In this document: positions 10,707 through 23,396 of the stretch, one piece after another
How the letters are laid out: each line of letters begins with the position of its first letter
Numbering within the stretch: the stretch's first letter is position 1
Assembly: GCA_020205615.1 (NCBI GenBank)
Contig: JAINUW010000730.1
Coordinates: 496,001 to 560,000, forward strand
Direction: 5' to 3'
Source: Panax quinquefolius
Taxonomy: Eukaryota; Streptophyta; Magnoliopsida; Apiales; Araliaceae
Length of the DNA stretch: 64,000 nucleotides
Position numbers and translations under genes: made by a program
The notes under the pieces: model-generated
What the model saw: only the letters and a program-made list of their open reading frames with translations
What the model was told of the DNA's origin: nothing
The model's database searches: none

Positions 10707-13700
10707 GTTATGAAGTACTATCAATATTTCAAAATAGTCTTCAAAACGTTTAACAATGATAATATTCAATAAAACATTAATTCTGGTCCAAGACCATGAG
10801 CATTTAATAATTTCTTTGAAAAGGACAACCCGACACTAAGTCCGTAAGTCCGGTATATCTTACGAGCACTTCTGGGTGATCAGCCCATAGTACTCTATGT
10901 TGATCAACACTACATGCTGTTAAACATATGTACGTTTAAGTTTTGGCAACATCTTTTGCCCATCGAATAATCGATGAAAAGTATATTTGTTTATTCATAC
11001 TCAAGCTTACCTTGAATCCGTACCTAACAATTGGCGTATGATAGCGTTAACAATTATATATTGAAAGACTTGTAAATAAATCAATCAACTCTTCAAGATT
11101 AGTCTAGCCGAGGTAAAACTGGCATCGACCCTTTGGTAAAATAGTTCATGCAATTCATAACATGAATCACAAAAAACTTGGCTAACACGAAGGTTAAACA
11201 AGTGTTTAAGAAAAACTTGCCTTCAGCGTCTGCTACAATAAAAATACTTTTCCTTTGAGTCTTTACAGTCTCTACAACACATAACCACATAACATACCAC
11301 ATTAGGTCATGAATGAACATACATGGTTCCTAATGAATCTTACCCTTCTTCTCAATCTAATCATATATTAGATTTGTTATTACTGGTTCTGGCTTGCTGT
11401 CGTTCTTTACATCGTTCTTACCAACTTCTTTCTCTTAACTGAAATTGTTTCATTAGTACAACTCCTTTTGAGTTAATCATCCTCCCTCACGGCTTACTAC
11501 CGTTACTACGTTTACTATCCGAGACGCGATCATCATTGGTTAAGTATACTTATTGCATATCGTTCATGTTCACGTATTACTCAACAACTTTTAGTTGTAA
11601 CTCTCAATGTTATAGTCATTATCATCATTGAATACATTTAACTTTCTTGTACTTTACGTTCTTCGTTTAATTATTCATTAAACAACATTAAATTCCTAAA
11701 GTCGTCACTATAAAAGTGATTTAGGAAAGGTCTTATTATGTTCATTAACCAATTATATGATCCATACTTGTCTTGCAACCTATTGGGTTCACAAACAACT
11801 TGGTCAACAAAAATCCACTGTCGGTGCTACGGCGCGACATCCCTTTGTACTAGTAGCGCATCATGGCGCCACTTTCCAAAGACTCCAACATCCAGCCTCT
11901 CATTGCTGGGCATGAGGCTTATGCTCACGAGTGGCCACTTGCGGTGACACTCAAGCCAGCCAACCTCTTTGCTCGTGGCACAAGGGCAGTAGCTTAATAT
12001 AGCTCATTAAAGTCAGCTGGGGCTAGACTTCGATCCCGAAAAATTTTTTGACAGACAAATTTTTATGTGAGATTCCCGGGCTCATAACTTCTTCGTTATA
12101 AGTCTGAATTGGCTCGTTCAAAAGCCTACGGTTCACAAATTACATACTCTACGCGTTCATGTAAGAATTTTATCTATTTGACTTTGTTTGCTAAAAATTT
12201 ACCTATTAGTCCATTTTAACAAAAACGATAAACGTTCGTGAACATTCATCGCTCGTTTCTTCGTTCTAAGTCGGAATCCGATCATTTTCGAGTCCACAAC
12301 TCTATAATGCCAAATATGACTTGTCTACATTGAAAACTAATGTTTCCAAGCTCAATATCAAAATTCGACCTCCATTCTGAGAATTTCACGAATTCGACGA
12401 TTATCATCCGAACTCGTGAATTCCGTTATAACTTCATTTCTTAAGATTTTTTCTTCGCTTTAAATGGATTCAATCCATCATATTAACATCTTGACATACA
12501 TAATTCATTAACTTATAAACATGATAAGTTATTACTTGTTCTTTGTGAGTTTATAACTTATAAAAGTATAAACTACTTATGACTTCCTTTCTCATGACTT
12601 ATTATAGATTAAGTCTTTTAATCACCATTCTTACTTCTTATTATCATACAATCTTATTAAAGTACACATATGAGTAATTCATATAAGCTCTTCCTAAATT
12701 CATAATTAAATTAAGTTTGAATTACTTATGCATGACTTATACGGCTTAAGTCCATTGATTAATCATTCTTATCATTCCTTAGCATACATGTTCTACCACT
12801 ACCCACATCTCTAACAATAGATGAGAAAGAGATTAATCGTTTAAGTTCTTACCCTTGACAATCACTTGGTTAATCTTTAATCTCCTTTTTACTTCTTGAA
12901 TTCTCAAAGACTAACTTGTTCTAGCTTTTGTAGCTTTTTCTCTCTAACCAATAAGCTATAAGTTATTGGATGAAACTCTAACAACTAACAAATGAACTAG
13001 CAAGCTTCCTTTTTATAGGAAATTCTAATTGAGGGCTTAATGGTCATTAAGCCATTCCACCTCCTTAATAAACCACCATACTATTCATTACTTAAACCCT
13101 AAGTTTACTTGCTCACTAAATAAGTTACTTGGCCATCACAACACTTAGCCATTAAGTTAACTTGGTTACCACACATAAGCACTTTACTTGCTCATCACAC
13201 ATAAGCACTTTACTTATCCTTTAAGTTACTTAACTTATCCTTTGCTTAACACTTAAGTCTACTTTCTCAACACACTTAATTCTTGGTCACCAATTCACCC
13301 ATGGGTTGCCCCATGGATCAAACTTTACCCATTGGATTAATATTTTGGGCTTAAGGTTTAATTAACTTAACTTATACATTGGGCTTGCAATTAAACAAAC
13401 ACTTGGGCTTGTTCATTAAATTACATTGGACTTAACCATTCCTATATTTGGGCTTTAACATTAATTCGTATTGAGATTTACTATCCCAATTGGTCATTAC
13501 AATTTCCTACACAATTCAACAAATCCATTACATATGGCTTAAAGACTTATAACGTATAATTTACGTATTAATCTCGTACTCTAACTCGTATACTTATTCA
13601 TGTACATCATACCATCATTCATGCATACTCGTATGATACTTCGTATCACACTCGTATCCATTACATCGTACAATACCTACTATTATACGATCATTGCTTT

Positions 13701-14114
13701 AATTCATTATATGCATTTAAATTCCTTCTCGGAACTCACTTTTCTTAATCGTTAGGTTTTAAGTCCGCAGGCGAAAAACTGTGCTCGCCATAACTGAAAT
13801 ATTATTGGATATTCTATCTCACCTCGATATTCTATCATTACGTATTTCTCGGAAATTCAATAATAATTTCCGAGCAGAAATGTGTGAATAGTTTTTTTCA
13901 GAAAATTTCTCGGAAAGTTTTTATTTTTCGTCCTGGAAATTCAAACACTTTAATTCTACTACGTAGCCAAAATACTATGACATTTCGATATGTATTGGTC
14001 ATAGAATGACCTTCAATTAGCTTACTCCCATATATAATTAATTAAATTCATTTTAATCCACATAATCAAATAAAAATTTAATTCTCAAAAATCCAAATTT
14101 TTTGGTGCGCTACA
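10707..14114 (-). repeat. Gypsy-type LTR-C, truncated by the copia element
   Basis: In minus-strand sense it begins TGTAGCGCACC at 14114. It carries a TATA box near 13010, a splice-donor-like site at 12852, and the GGGCTGATCACCC block shared with the Gyp-1 LTR near 10890. The copia element interrupts it at 10706. No coding region was found. The piece is 3.4 kb, so the intact LTR was longer. The sequence right of 14114 is not a polypurine tract, so this may be a solo or truncated LTR. Confidence 0.6.
13009..13019 (-). promoter_or_regulatory. TATA box of LTR-C
   Basis: In minus-strand sense CTATAAAAAGG is a strong match to a plant TATA box. It lies about 160 bp upstream of the donor-like GTAAGAAC at 12852. 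Confidence 0.6.
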
Positions 14115-15190
14115 AGGATAAGTTCTTAAACTCATACTATTGTGGCAAGTTCCTGAACTTCCAATGTGCGATAAGTTTGATGAACTATACTGGGTATATA
14201 GGAGGATTATAAGTTGAAATATAAGAATATTTAGTGTAAAGATTGAAATTGATGGAGAAAATTAGGTATTCTAAATCTTCTTGCGTTGCTAGATTTTTAA
14301 AATTTATTGACTTCGTGCTAATGTTTGCACTTCTATTTTCTTGAAAAACATTGGATCAAATAATGAAACCAATGAGTTTTAAATACAATATCGTTATTCA
14401 TATGCTAATTGCTTCGGCTAGACAAAAATGATTTGAAATATATCAAAATGTATTTTTATATCATCAATGTATCATGGAACCTGGTGCAGAGATGATAAAA
14501 CGATAGAGTCATCAATGCAGTATTACTTAGTGTTGGATGTGATCTAAGGATCGTCAGCCACTATGGTATGATGTAGTATGATAAAATCACCAAATGACAG
14601 AATCCTCAAACGGACTGTAAATAGAGTGCGGTATCATGATGTCATAAAAATATTTTTGAGTTTTCTTTAAGATATGAGAATATATATGTATATTTATATT
14701 TCGATTGATGTCCGGATTGTTGTAGAATTCTATGCTATTTGGTTCAGCTAGATGAATATTGAAAGATGTTCATGAAATTTAAGCATTTCTTGAGAAGTTA
14801 TGCCAAACCAAATTGTTTTGGTGCGGATTCAGATGTTGAAAAGCTGAGGTGAACAATCCTGTTAAAGGGGACATGTTATCGGAGAAAATGGTTTCGAAAG
14901 TAACACATATAATCGTTACGATGTTAAGATGTAATACATTGTGCACGACGTAGGGGTACGATAGGCTGATCACCTAGAGTACTTGCAGAGAGTGTTTTCA
15001 GTTTGTGTGATTGCTAAACATTCTGTTAAAAATGGTTTATGGTGGTGATGCACTGTTAAACCTAGAGAAGAGTTCAAGGTCCATATAGTCTTATGACTGT
15101 TAAAAGTTCAAGTCGAGATACTTGATAACCTAGGGACGTAGTTTAAGGTCTTATGACCCCTCAGCACGATTTGGAATCTTTTAAATTCCT
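14115..15190 (+). repeat. Diverged gypsy LTR fragment (R/U5-like)
   Basis: This shows patchy similarity to the second half of the Gyp-1 LTR, in the same order: GCAAGTTCCTGAAC near 14147, TTGGTGCGGATTCAGATGT near 14817, a GGCTGATC block near 14964 and GTCTTATGACTGTTAAA near 15090. The left edge is cut by LTR-C. The right edge is approximate. No coding potential was seen. Confidence 0.55.
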
Positions 15191-15516
15191 CTTATTCATA
15201 TCGCTTCCCAATTATTGAGCAATTGTGGAAGATTCTTATTATTCTAAAAGGTGAAAGTGGAAATGATGAGAAAATTATGCAAAACATAATAATTTCAAGA
15301 AAGAAATGAAATTTCAAAAAGAAGAGAAATGTGAAACTCTTAGAAGAGGAAGAGGTGAGGAATATGATGATCTTAGAAAGATCCTTAGAGAAAGAATTTT
15401 GTTGTAGAACCTAATGAATAAATAAACATTAACATAAAATCTATTTTGATAAATGGAATGAACATATATTAGTAAGTCAAAATTTCGAGGACAAAATTTT
15501 TAGAAGAAGGGGTGAA
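15191..15516 (+). mobile_element. Short 3' internal remnant ending in a polypurine tract
   Basis: After the LTR fragment comes a short purine-rich stretch. Its end, TTTCGAGGACAAAATTTT, is the typical last piece of chromovirus pol (the NFEDxIF tail), followed by AGAAGAAGGGGTGAA and an LTR start at 15517. Almost the whole gag-pol is missing, so this is the deleted interior of an old plus-strand gypsy element. Confidence 0.5.
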
Positions 15517-17997
15517 TGTAATGTCCCGAGAGTTTGAGAATCTAGTACATGATAATGATCTTTAAAGAAAGATAATGAACGGGTCAAAGAATATGTAACA
15601 CTGAAGTATATAATTGAGTATAAGTAAAGGTTATGAAATAAAACTTACAAGAATTTATTATCAAGAATGGTGGGAGTAGGAAATATAAAACCTAAATTAA
15701 GGTAATGTGTTGAAGTTATTCAACGAGGAGATTTGTTGAAAACCTGTGTAAGGTAGGGTTTCGAGGATTCCGAGGACGGAATCCTTATAAGGAGGGAATG
15801 ATGTGACAACCTGAATTTTTATAAAATTATTAAAATAAGAATTTAATAATTAAAATTCTTATTATGAGATGTTTTGAGTTTGAGTATGTATATATACGCT
15901 TTATATATGTTGAAATATATGATCTGGTGTGAAGAGAAATATATATTCATATATTGGGAAAGTGAAGTTTAATAGTTGAGTTAACTATCAAGGAATTAAA
16001 TGAATTTAGTAATTAATTTTAAATATTTATTGAATTAAATAAATATTTTAAATTTATTTATTTATTGAGATAAATAAATTGTTGATAAAATTATGGTGAA
16101 TTAATTTAGTAACTAAATTGATTAATGTAAATTAAATTGAATAATGTTAATTTTATTTCAAGGATTTAATTTAAGGAAATAATTAATTTAATCAATTGCT
16201 TATTATTTAAGAAAATAATTAAATTAAATAAAATGTTGTTTTGATCTAATTTATTAATTAAATTAGATATGTAAAGATTTATTAAGTGATTGTTTGAGTA
16301 TCAAACACATGAAATTTGGGTTGTAGGAAGAAAAGTATACAATAGTGTTTATACATGAAAATTGGCTTTAGAAAGTACACAATTTTGTGCCCTATAAGTG
16401 TTATAATCTCTAAATTGAGGTTGAATTATGTTAATATGTGAAGAAACGAAAGCGGCGTAGTTTAAATCTTGTTAATCGGTTATGTAACGAAGCCGTGGCG
16501 ATCAAATTTGCTAAATGTGTTTAAAACATAAAAATAGAGTATGAACATGTGTTTTGGGTCAAATTTTAGGTTGGTTAATGTTTTTATAAATTGTTAGAAT
16601 TCTAGTATGTTGTAGTTCTATGAATTATGAATCCATAGAATCAAAAATGGACTAATTTGGATGTGTATAACTCAAGTTATGAAGATTAGTAGAAGAAAAT
16701 GGTCAAAAATCAAAAAACTTTGGAATCAGGCGATGGCAGCCTTGGCCATGCTGCCTGTAAATGCGTCTTGGCGTAGTCTGGCCAACGCTAAGTCAATGCA
16801 AGGTAGTAAATGGCGCTCATAGATGGCGAGAACGTTGAAAAGGAAAAATACCGACGCCGCCCATGTGTTCTGACTATGACTGTTTTGACCTGCTTTGGTA
16901 AAACGGTCAGAACATTTTCATACGAACTCTGATTGAGGTGATTAAAGATGATCCGGAACGAGGACGAATAGGCCTACAAATTTTATTCTTTAAGTTATTC
17001 AATTTGAGGTCGGAAAGAGGGGTCAAAATAGTCATTTGTAGGATTGTTGTGTTTTCAGAGGCAATCGGAGGACGTTGGGCATGCACGTATGCAAGTGTAA
17101 TGCTCTTGATGATAAGAGATGTTGTTCTAAGTTATAGAACATGAATATTATGAAGTATAATGATGCTTAACATTAATAAATGATATATTAGATAAGTTGT
17201 ATATGCATACTAAGCACACACAAGAGAGCCAAATTGGGCGTGTGATGAATAAACGTCGAAACGCCGTGATAAGTGATAATGAACGTAAAAAGTGTTTTAA
17301 GTCTAATGAAATGAATATGATAAGATGTGAAATGGGTTTAATATAAAACCAGTAATGATTCCTAGCAAGACTTAAACACTTGAATGAACATCGAATACGA
17401 AATATAGTGAGATATAAGTTGAAAGTTAACACAATCAAATTGAACATTGTGTATTTATGATAGGAAGTGTTATGAGACGTAAATTAAAGTTTACATTACA
17501 ACTACTATGCATTGCTATGTGACTAATAGTTAATGTGAATGATTATATAATTGTGTAAGGCACGTGAAGTGCAGATATCTGTAAGTTGTTAAACTGTTAT
17601 TGGTAAACAACGATCAAGGCAAGTCTTTCAGTTCCTATTTGCTATGTGAACTTAGTGATTAACCGTTTTAAATCTTTATTACAAAGAGCATGTTGTGTTA
17701 TATATATGTTGAATGTATGAAATTTTAAAGTCAACTTACGACTACGTTGATTGAGTAAAGCATGCTGATTGAGTAAGGAACTCAATCTTTATACTTGTTA
17801 TATGAACTGTAACATGTATGTTATGATAGTCCAATGTTTATGAGATATATGTTGAGCATGTTACTATGTGCTATGTGATGCATGAAAACTGTTAGATTTT
17901 GCTGGGCTGTCGAGCTCAACCTTGCAAATAACCATTTTTGCAGGTTAAGGATTGAAGGTAACACTATGTGCTACTTAAATGACGTGGATCAGAAATT
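15517..17997 (+). repeat. Gypsy LTR-E (3' LTR, truncated)
   Basis: It begins TGTAATGTCC after a polypurine tract. A second polypurine-like tract (CTTATAAGGAGGGAATGA) with another TG start, TGTGACAACC, lies at 15802, the same two-step layout as Gyp-1 and Gyp-2. It is AT-rich and non-coding and runs to about 17997, where a LTR-D-like start takes over. The right edge is inferred from that junction. Confidence 0.55.
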
Positions 17998-18700
17998 ATA
18001 AGACCCCAACTTTTATGAATAAAGAATAATTTTCTCGAAATATATTTTTGAATATTATGGTGGGGATTTGATATAATGTTATAGTTGTGGGTAATATTTA
18101 CAAATTTTGCAAAGTAAGCAAGTGGTTATATAATATTCGATTGGTCGGAGAATATTCGTTTTAACAGGGAATATTCGTACGACGACACAATCATTGGTGG
18201 ACCCCACAACAGAAGTATTGTCGTAGTTAGAAAATAAAATAATTATCTTTTTATAAAAATAACGACGGAAGTTTTACCGTTAAACTATTGAACTACCTTA
18301 GTAGTAAAAGTACAAAGAAAGCGCAGCATGGGTCGCATAGTAACACACAAGATTGATTATTGATGATTACATGAGAAGTCACTCAGTTATACTCAATTAT
18401 TGCTACAGTAATTGCTGCATCATATCTCTCATATTATTGATTCAATTATTGTCACAATATCATCCGCATTATATGATATATTATTAAATTAATAATTGAG
18501 ACGACAAAGTTATTTATATTATTAAATTGAAATATTTACAATGTCTAGAAGTTATGTCAAGGAGAGGGTTGGTCATCTAATTGCGCGCCAATAAGGAGAA
18601 ATCTGTATTGGAAAGCCCCCTCTTTCCTAGAAATTACCTGGTTGTTAAATATTGTGAGTTATAATATTAATGATGAATAATTTTGTGTTGATTAAAGATG
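17998..18700 (+). repeat. Diverged relative of LTR-D (5' part)
   Basis: It begins TATAAGACCCC, close to the LTR-D start TGTAAGACCCC. It continues with the same landmarks: AAGCAAGTGGTTATA, two GAATATTC boxes 19 bp apart, GGACCCCACAAC, AATGTCTAGAAGTTA and AAAGCCCCCTCTTTCC. The similarity fades after about 18700. It is a truncated older family member. Confidence 0.6.
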
Positions 18701-19057
18701 AAATTGATAGTTCCATTGTGTTAGAATTATTAGTATTAGTGGAAATCTACATTTATTTCGATATTAATTGATGTTTGGAAGTTTTACTGACCAGTCGGGT
18801 AATTAATTGGATAAATGAGCAATTAATTGCTATTAATTCACATGATTATAACTATTTGTTCACATGTGTGTACTATTGATTCACATTCTTGTACTATTAG
18901 GGGAGTTGGTGCAAGATTGATAATACTTGCATGACTAAGTTAAAAATAGAGGTATAGATGGAGGTACTATACTGTAATTCGTATTTTCACATGATTATAA
19001 CTATTGATTCATATGATTGAACTATTGATTCACATTATTTACTATTAGGGGAGGTGG
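18701..19057. other. AT-rich tail with short direct repeats
   Basis: No coding region. Phrases such as TTCACATGATTATAACTA and CTATTAGGGGAG recur (18897 and 19043). The stretch ends at the Gyp-2 LTR edge. The five bases before that edge (19053-19057, GGTGG) would be the left target-site duplication of Gyp-2. Confidence 0.4.
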
Positions 19058-19654
19058 TGTGACACCCCCATATCTAGGTACTTCATTCCCACAAGATTTG
19101 GTGCTCATTATCTATACATTCATACTATCTACCCAAATAAATACTATTTAAGCCATAATCCTCCCTTTTAAATAGGGTTACACCATTAAATTCAAAAACA
19201 ATCCCAGGTTATCTAACCTTTAAACATCATTCAAGTGCGGAAATAAAATTTATTACATCACATCATTATTAAAAGTCTAAGGTCAGCATAAAAATAAAAG
19301 TACAAATCAGCATCACTTGTACAATTTTCCCTTTCCTTTGCTAGTTGAAGGTTCATCTACCTTCTCCACTTTAGCTGCAATGAGTATATAAATATGCAAG
19401 AGTGAGCAAAACAATTGCTCACTGGATATAATAATGAATCAACATGAGAATAACAATAACAACTGCCAACGAATAGGCTCATCAAAACTGAATAGTACTC
19501 CAACAATGATAATCAAGAACTGGAATCCAAAATATGGAATATACATAACTGACGGTCATAAGACCATGAACTATGTCCACAGTTGCGAGTAATCTTTCAA
19601 CTCCAACTTTAACAGTTATAAGACTATAAGGACTCCTCGTACTTAGGGGGATCA
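19058..19654 (-). repeat. Gyp-2 3' LTR, terminal segment
   Basis: On the + strand it starts TGTGACACCCCC, which in element sense is the LTR end GGGGGTGTCACA. It resembles the end of the Gyp-1 LTR (53400-53536) but is clearly diverged. The piece is cut by the solo copia LTR at 19655 and resumes at 21509. It belongs with 56548-58752 as one LTR after the insertion and inversion are undone. Confidence 0.75.
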
Positions 19655-21508
19655 TGTTAGGTTTGTAATATTCATGAAAGCAATCAAATTGCATAAAAGT
19701 GCGGAAACGTGTAAAAATCAGAGTTTAAAAATTTTACAAACCATATACCCGGATCACCCTTTATGCACAATTATTAATTAAACGAAAAGATAAAGAATAA
19801 AATCATACCCTTGAAGATCGAGCTTCCTCAGGTACAAGTTCACCTCCAAATCCTTTCGCGTTCAACTTGAATCCACTAGGTTTGGTTCCTTCCTTTGATC
19901 AACGTTAGCCACCCAAGTGTTTGGCCTCTAGGGGTGATCCACCAAAGAAGAAGAAGGATTCAAGAAGATGGGTGGTTGGCTAAACCCTAGTTTTTCTATC
20001 TCTATAGAAAAGGCGTACTCTCCCAACTATTGGAATTATTACGTATTTTTGATATCAGATATAAGACTCCTCTTATAAAGATATCAGGTAACCCTATTAA
20101 AAATAAGGTATTATTTAATTAAACCCTTTTAATTAAAGGGGCTTCCTAATCTTATTAGGGATAATTAATTAAACTCCTTTAACTAATTTTCCTTCCTAAT
20201 CTAATTAGGAATAAATGAGAGTACTTATATTAAATTAATTCCTAAACTCTTTTAGAAATTAAAATAATAATAATAATAATTGTAATAATATTAATAAGAC
20301 TCCTCTTATTAATTTATATTTAATATTTCTAAAATATTAAATAATAAATATTAAGCTATTTAATTTATTCTATCACCATAGATTAAATTAAATATACATA
20401 ACATATTATTACGATTATGCCATTAACTTCTTAAATAATTATTCTTCTTTTTATGGTGTGACCCTTTAGGTTCTCCATATTAAAACGGTTGTGAATAAAT
20501 CAATTAGAACAATTCTAATCTTATTTAAATAAATAAATTAAACAATTTATTTATTTAAATAAATAATATTTATTCTACAATAGGGATAAGCCTCCTAGCG
20601 ATCAACGACTTTCCGGATAATATAGATTTCAACATTAATCATAAAAGAACCTTTGAGTAAATAGTTACCATACAATTCAATCCTTCCACCATACAATGTC
20701 CCAATTAAATATAAGACATGGAATTTATTGTCAAGTCTTATTTTATTTAATTATATGTATTTCGACTCTTAAATGCACAATTCCAAATAATGCAAATTAG
20801 AAACTCCTTTCTAATTTCATTCTCATTGCCAAGGACTCTTTGGGTTGTCATTTATCGAATCACATAGGACATTTCTTCTTTTTATTAGAAGTGGTAGATT
20901 CTTTATTGATCATATATTATCTCCATGTACAACTTGTTATACCCAAGCATACCCTTTGATATACCCTAAGGGTCTTAAGGAATAAGTCAAAGTATAACTC
21001 ATCATACACAAGATACTATGATGATCTCAAGTCCAAGGATCACTTGTACTACTATCACTACAGAAATTCCTCTTGACAGACAAGTAAAACTCCATTAGGT
21101 ATTCCTTAGCGAGCCACGTTCAGTGAACTTATTCTCTAATAAGCACCTACATACTTGATTTAGTGTCTCCACACAAATGATCATGAGATCAATCATCCTC
21201 ATCCAATGAGCAAGCAACGTATGTACCAATCTATCCGGATTCACTAATCCCCAATTTAGTAATCCAATGATTGGGAACTATTTTAGTTTTAAGCTTTCAA
21301 AGAATTTAGATCTCATTAGAATGATCATCATCATTATTCTAAAAGCATTGCTTAAAACTATGGGTTTATCACATATTATAAAACAACATCATGTAGATAA
21401 TTAAAAGCCTTTAATAAATTAATACTTTTTATTAATAAATGAATAAGATTGTTACAAAGTATATGCTTTATCATCAAACATGATTGGCTTGTGTGCATAC
21501 TACTTTCA
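19655..21508 (-). mobile_element. Solo copia LTR with target-site duplication
   Basis: This 1854-bp LTR matches 1623-3474 and 8857-10706 with no internal region. It is flanked by the 5-bp direct repeat GATCA (19650-19654 and 21509-21513). Removing it and one GATCA restores the CTTAGGGGGATCAGCCC block seen uninterrupted in the Gyp-1-family LTR at 59332-59348. It is thus a solo LTR left by recombination between the two LTRs of a full insertion. Confidence 0.95.
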
Positions 21509-22015
21509 GATCAGCCCTTCGTACAATGTATTGTGCACAAACATTTTAATGCTACGCATAAGTTATCCCCTAATAAGAATATGGTTGTTCATCTCAGTAT
21601 TTAGAGTACAAGTCCGCACCAAAGAAAGTTTAGTTTGGATAAGATTTCAAGGGTAATTTGAAGTTCAACGAACATCAACTGGAGTACTAGTTGAATTAAT
21701 AGTGTTTGAGAATCATAACATATGTTTAACAACAATATAACATAGAACAATTGAGAATCATAAATGAACTGACTATACATGTTAAACTCATGCTTGAAAT
21801 AACTATAGAGCATAAGTATTTAACAAAGTGAAGAAAATAGTAAACCTTTGCTTGAACAATAAATAAGCTAATGTTAGAGTCTTATAACATTAGAAATGAA
21901 ATTACAGATTGTACCATAACCAATAGCAAGCTGGAAGCTAAAAACTTGCCCAACAAGGTATTAAATTCATGGAAGGGTTAAAACAGTTCAATAATAGAAA
22001 CAAGAACTCAAAAAC
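21509..22015 (-). repeat. Gyp-2 3' LTR, middle segment
   Basis: This continues the Gyp-2 3' LTR after the solo copia LTR and runs up to the Gyp-1 insertion point. In minus-strand sense it carries the TTTGGTGCGGACTTGTA and GAACAACCATATTC landmarks of this LTR group. Its last five bases, AAAAC (22011-22015), pair with GTTTT at 58748-58752 as the split target-site duplication of Gyp-1. The two flanks joined there give a continuous LTR reading. Confidence 0.75.
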
Positions 22016-22609
22016 TGTAACGGGACGAATTGTTTAAGTTGTGATTCTAAGGGCAGAATCCTTTTAAAGGGGAAAGATGTGACAACCGAGATTTTGTAAT
22101 TTAATTTTAATATTTATTGGATTAAATAAATATTTTCTTTTGGATGAATTAATTATTAGATTAAATACTTAATTGATGAGGTTGTGGTAGATTAATTTAA
22201 TTATATGTGTTATATTTAATAAATTAATGTGGAGAATTTTTATTATTCGAAGTATGTAATTATGTGAGCTTATTGAATTAAAAGAAATATTTAATAAGCC
22301 TAATGTTATTTTAATTAATTTAATAATTAATTGGAGATTTAATAATTTGACATAATTAATAAATGAGAAATTTAATTATGTGACTATGTGAATTAATGAG
22401 AAATTATTATACGCTATTTAAAATAAATTAAATAAGATATTGGAGTTATTTTATAAAGGGGTGTGATATTATTTAAACTAAATGATAATAGTTTAATTAA
22501 ATTAATTGGGTATAAGCCTTTTAAGGCTAGCCAAACATGACATTAGTGGAGGTTGGGAGCTGTTAACCCATGATGGGTAACTGACCTCCACAACGCGTCA
22601 GTTCTTCAT

Positions 22610-22615
22610 TATATA
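22610..22615 (+). promoter_or_regulatory. TATA-like box of the Gyp-1 LTR
   Basis: TTATATACGC occurs here and at 50967, and a close match TTATATACG lies in the Gyp-2 LTR near 57227. Conservation between the two families and the donor-like site about 145 bp downstream support a promoter role. Confidence 0.45.
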
Positions 22616-22754
22616 CGCTTTCCTTCTTTTATTTTTCTAAGTCTGGCAAAGCAAAAATAGAGAGAGTTTTGAGAATTAGTATGATTAAGGAGAAGAAGTG
22701 TGAGGAAATTGGGAGTTGTTATCACCCTGTGTAATCCAAGCAGAGTAATCAAGG

Positions 22755-22760
22755 GTAAAC
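22755..22760 (+). promoter_or_regulatory. Splice-donor-like site in the Gyp-1 LTR
   Basis: CAAGG|GTAAAC lies about 145 bp after the TATA-like box and recurs at 51129 and, on the minus strand, at 61137. Other LTR families in the window have similar sites at the same relative place. Splicing is inferred, not shown. Confidence 0.4.
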
Positions 22761-23396
22761 TCTTCTTTCCCAAATTTCAAATTACGTTGTTTAAGTTTTG
22801 GCTTTCAAGTTCTGTTATATTCTTACAATTGGAAAGAATAAGGATTATGTGCATATATGTGTTAAGATATTATTATAATGTGTCTTCATATATATTGTAT
22901 GGTTCCGTATCATTAGTTTCATAATATTATATAGTATATGGTGACATAGTATAGAATATGGTTATAATGGCCCTTATACGTGAATTTAATATGTAAAACA
23001 TTAATTGTTTTGTAAAATTCCCACTTGTATATAATTATGCATGCTAAAACGAAGAAAACAAAACTTGGATGGATGGATTTGGTGTTATAATGAATCCATA
23101 GTGTTAATTTTCATGTTTTATGTTCAAAACCTTCAAGAACATCAAGAACAGTGAAATTATATATTTTGATTCAAGTAATTAAATAAATTAAGTTGTTAAA
23201 ATAATGTTAGAAAGGTTGGGTAATGATCATATATGAATTATAGCATTTGGGTATGCTTAAATTAATATATGGACAAGAAAATTGGAAGTTATGGCCATGT
23301 TCTCTATGTTCTTCACAAGAACATATGGGTGAACTTGGGATATTTTTTTTGGCCCAACCTTGTTACGTGTGAACTGCAGAAACTGAGTTTGGGTAA

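Larger units (their letters stand above)
22016..23396 (+). repeat. Gyp-1 5' LTR, first part
   Basis: It starts TGTAACGGGACGAATTG, matching the start of the 3' LTR at 50398, and is preceded by AAAAC. A second possible LTR start, TGTGACAACC, lies 62 bp inside at 22078. A TATA box is at 22610 and a donor-like GGTAAAC at 22754. The segment ends in GGTAA (23392-23396), the duplicated target of the Athila element, and resumes at 44184. Confidence 0.88.

Noticed and set aside
16938..17144. Possible host gene in the 16.7-17.4 kb interval (slightly less AT-rich, frames of 68-99 codons)
   Set aside because: Short frames on both strands without motifs, lying within LTR-E; nothing supports a gene.
22700..22924. 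74-codon frame repeated in three LTR copies (also 51074-51298 and 60968-61192)
   Set aside because: It begins with GTG, lies in the LTR over the donor-like site, and is shared only because the LTR copies are nearly identical.
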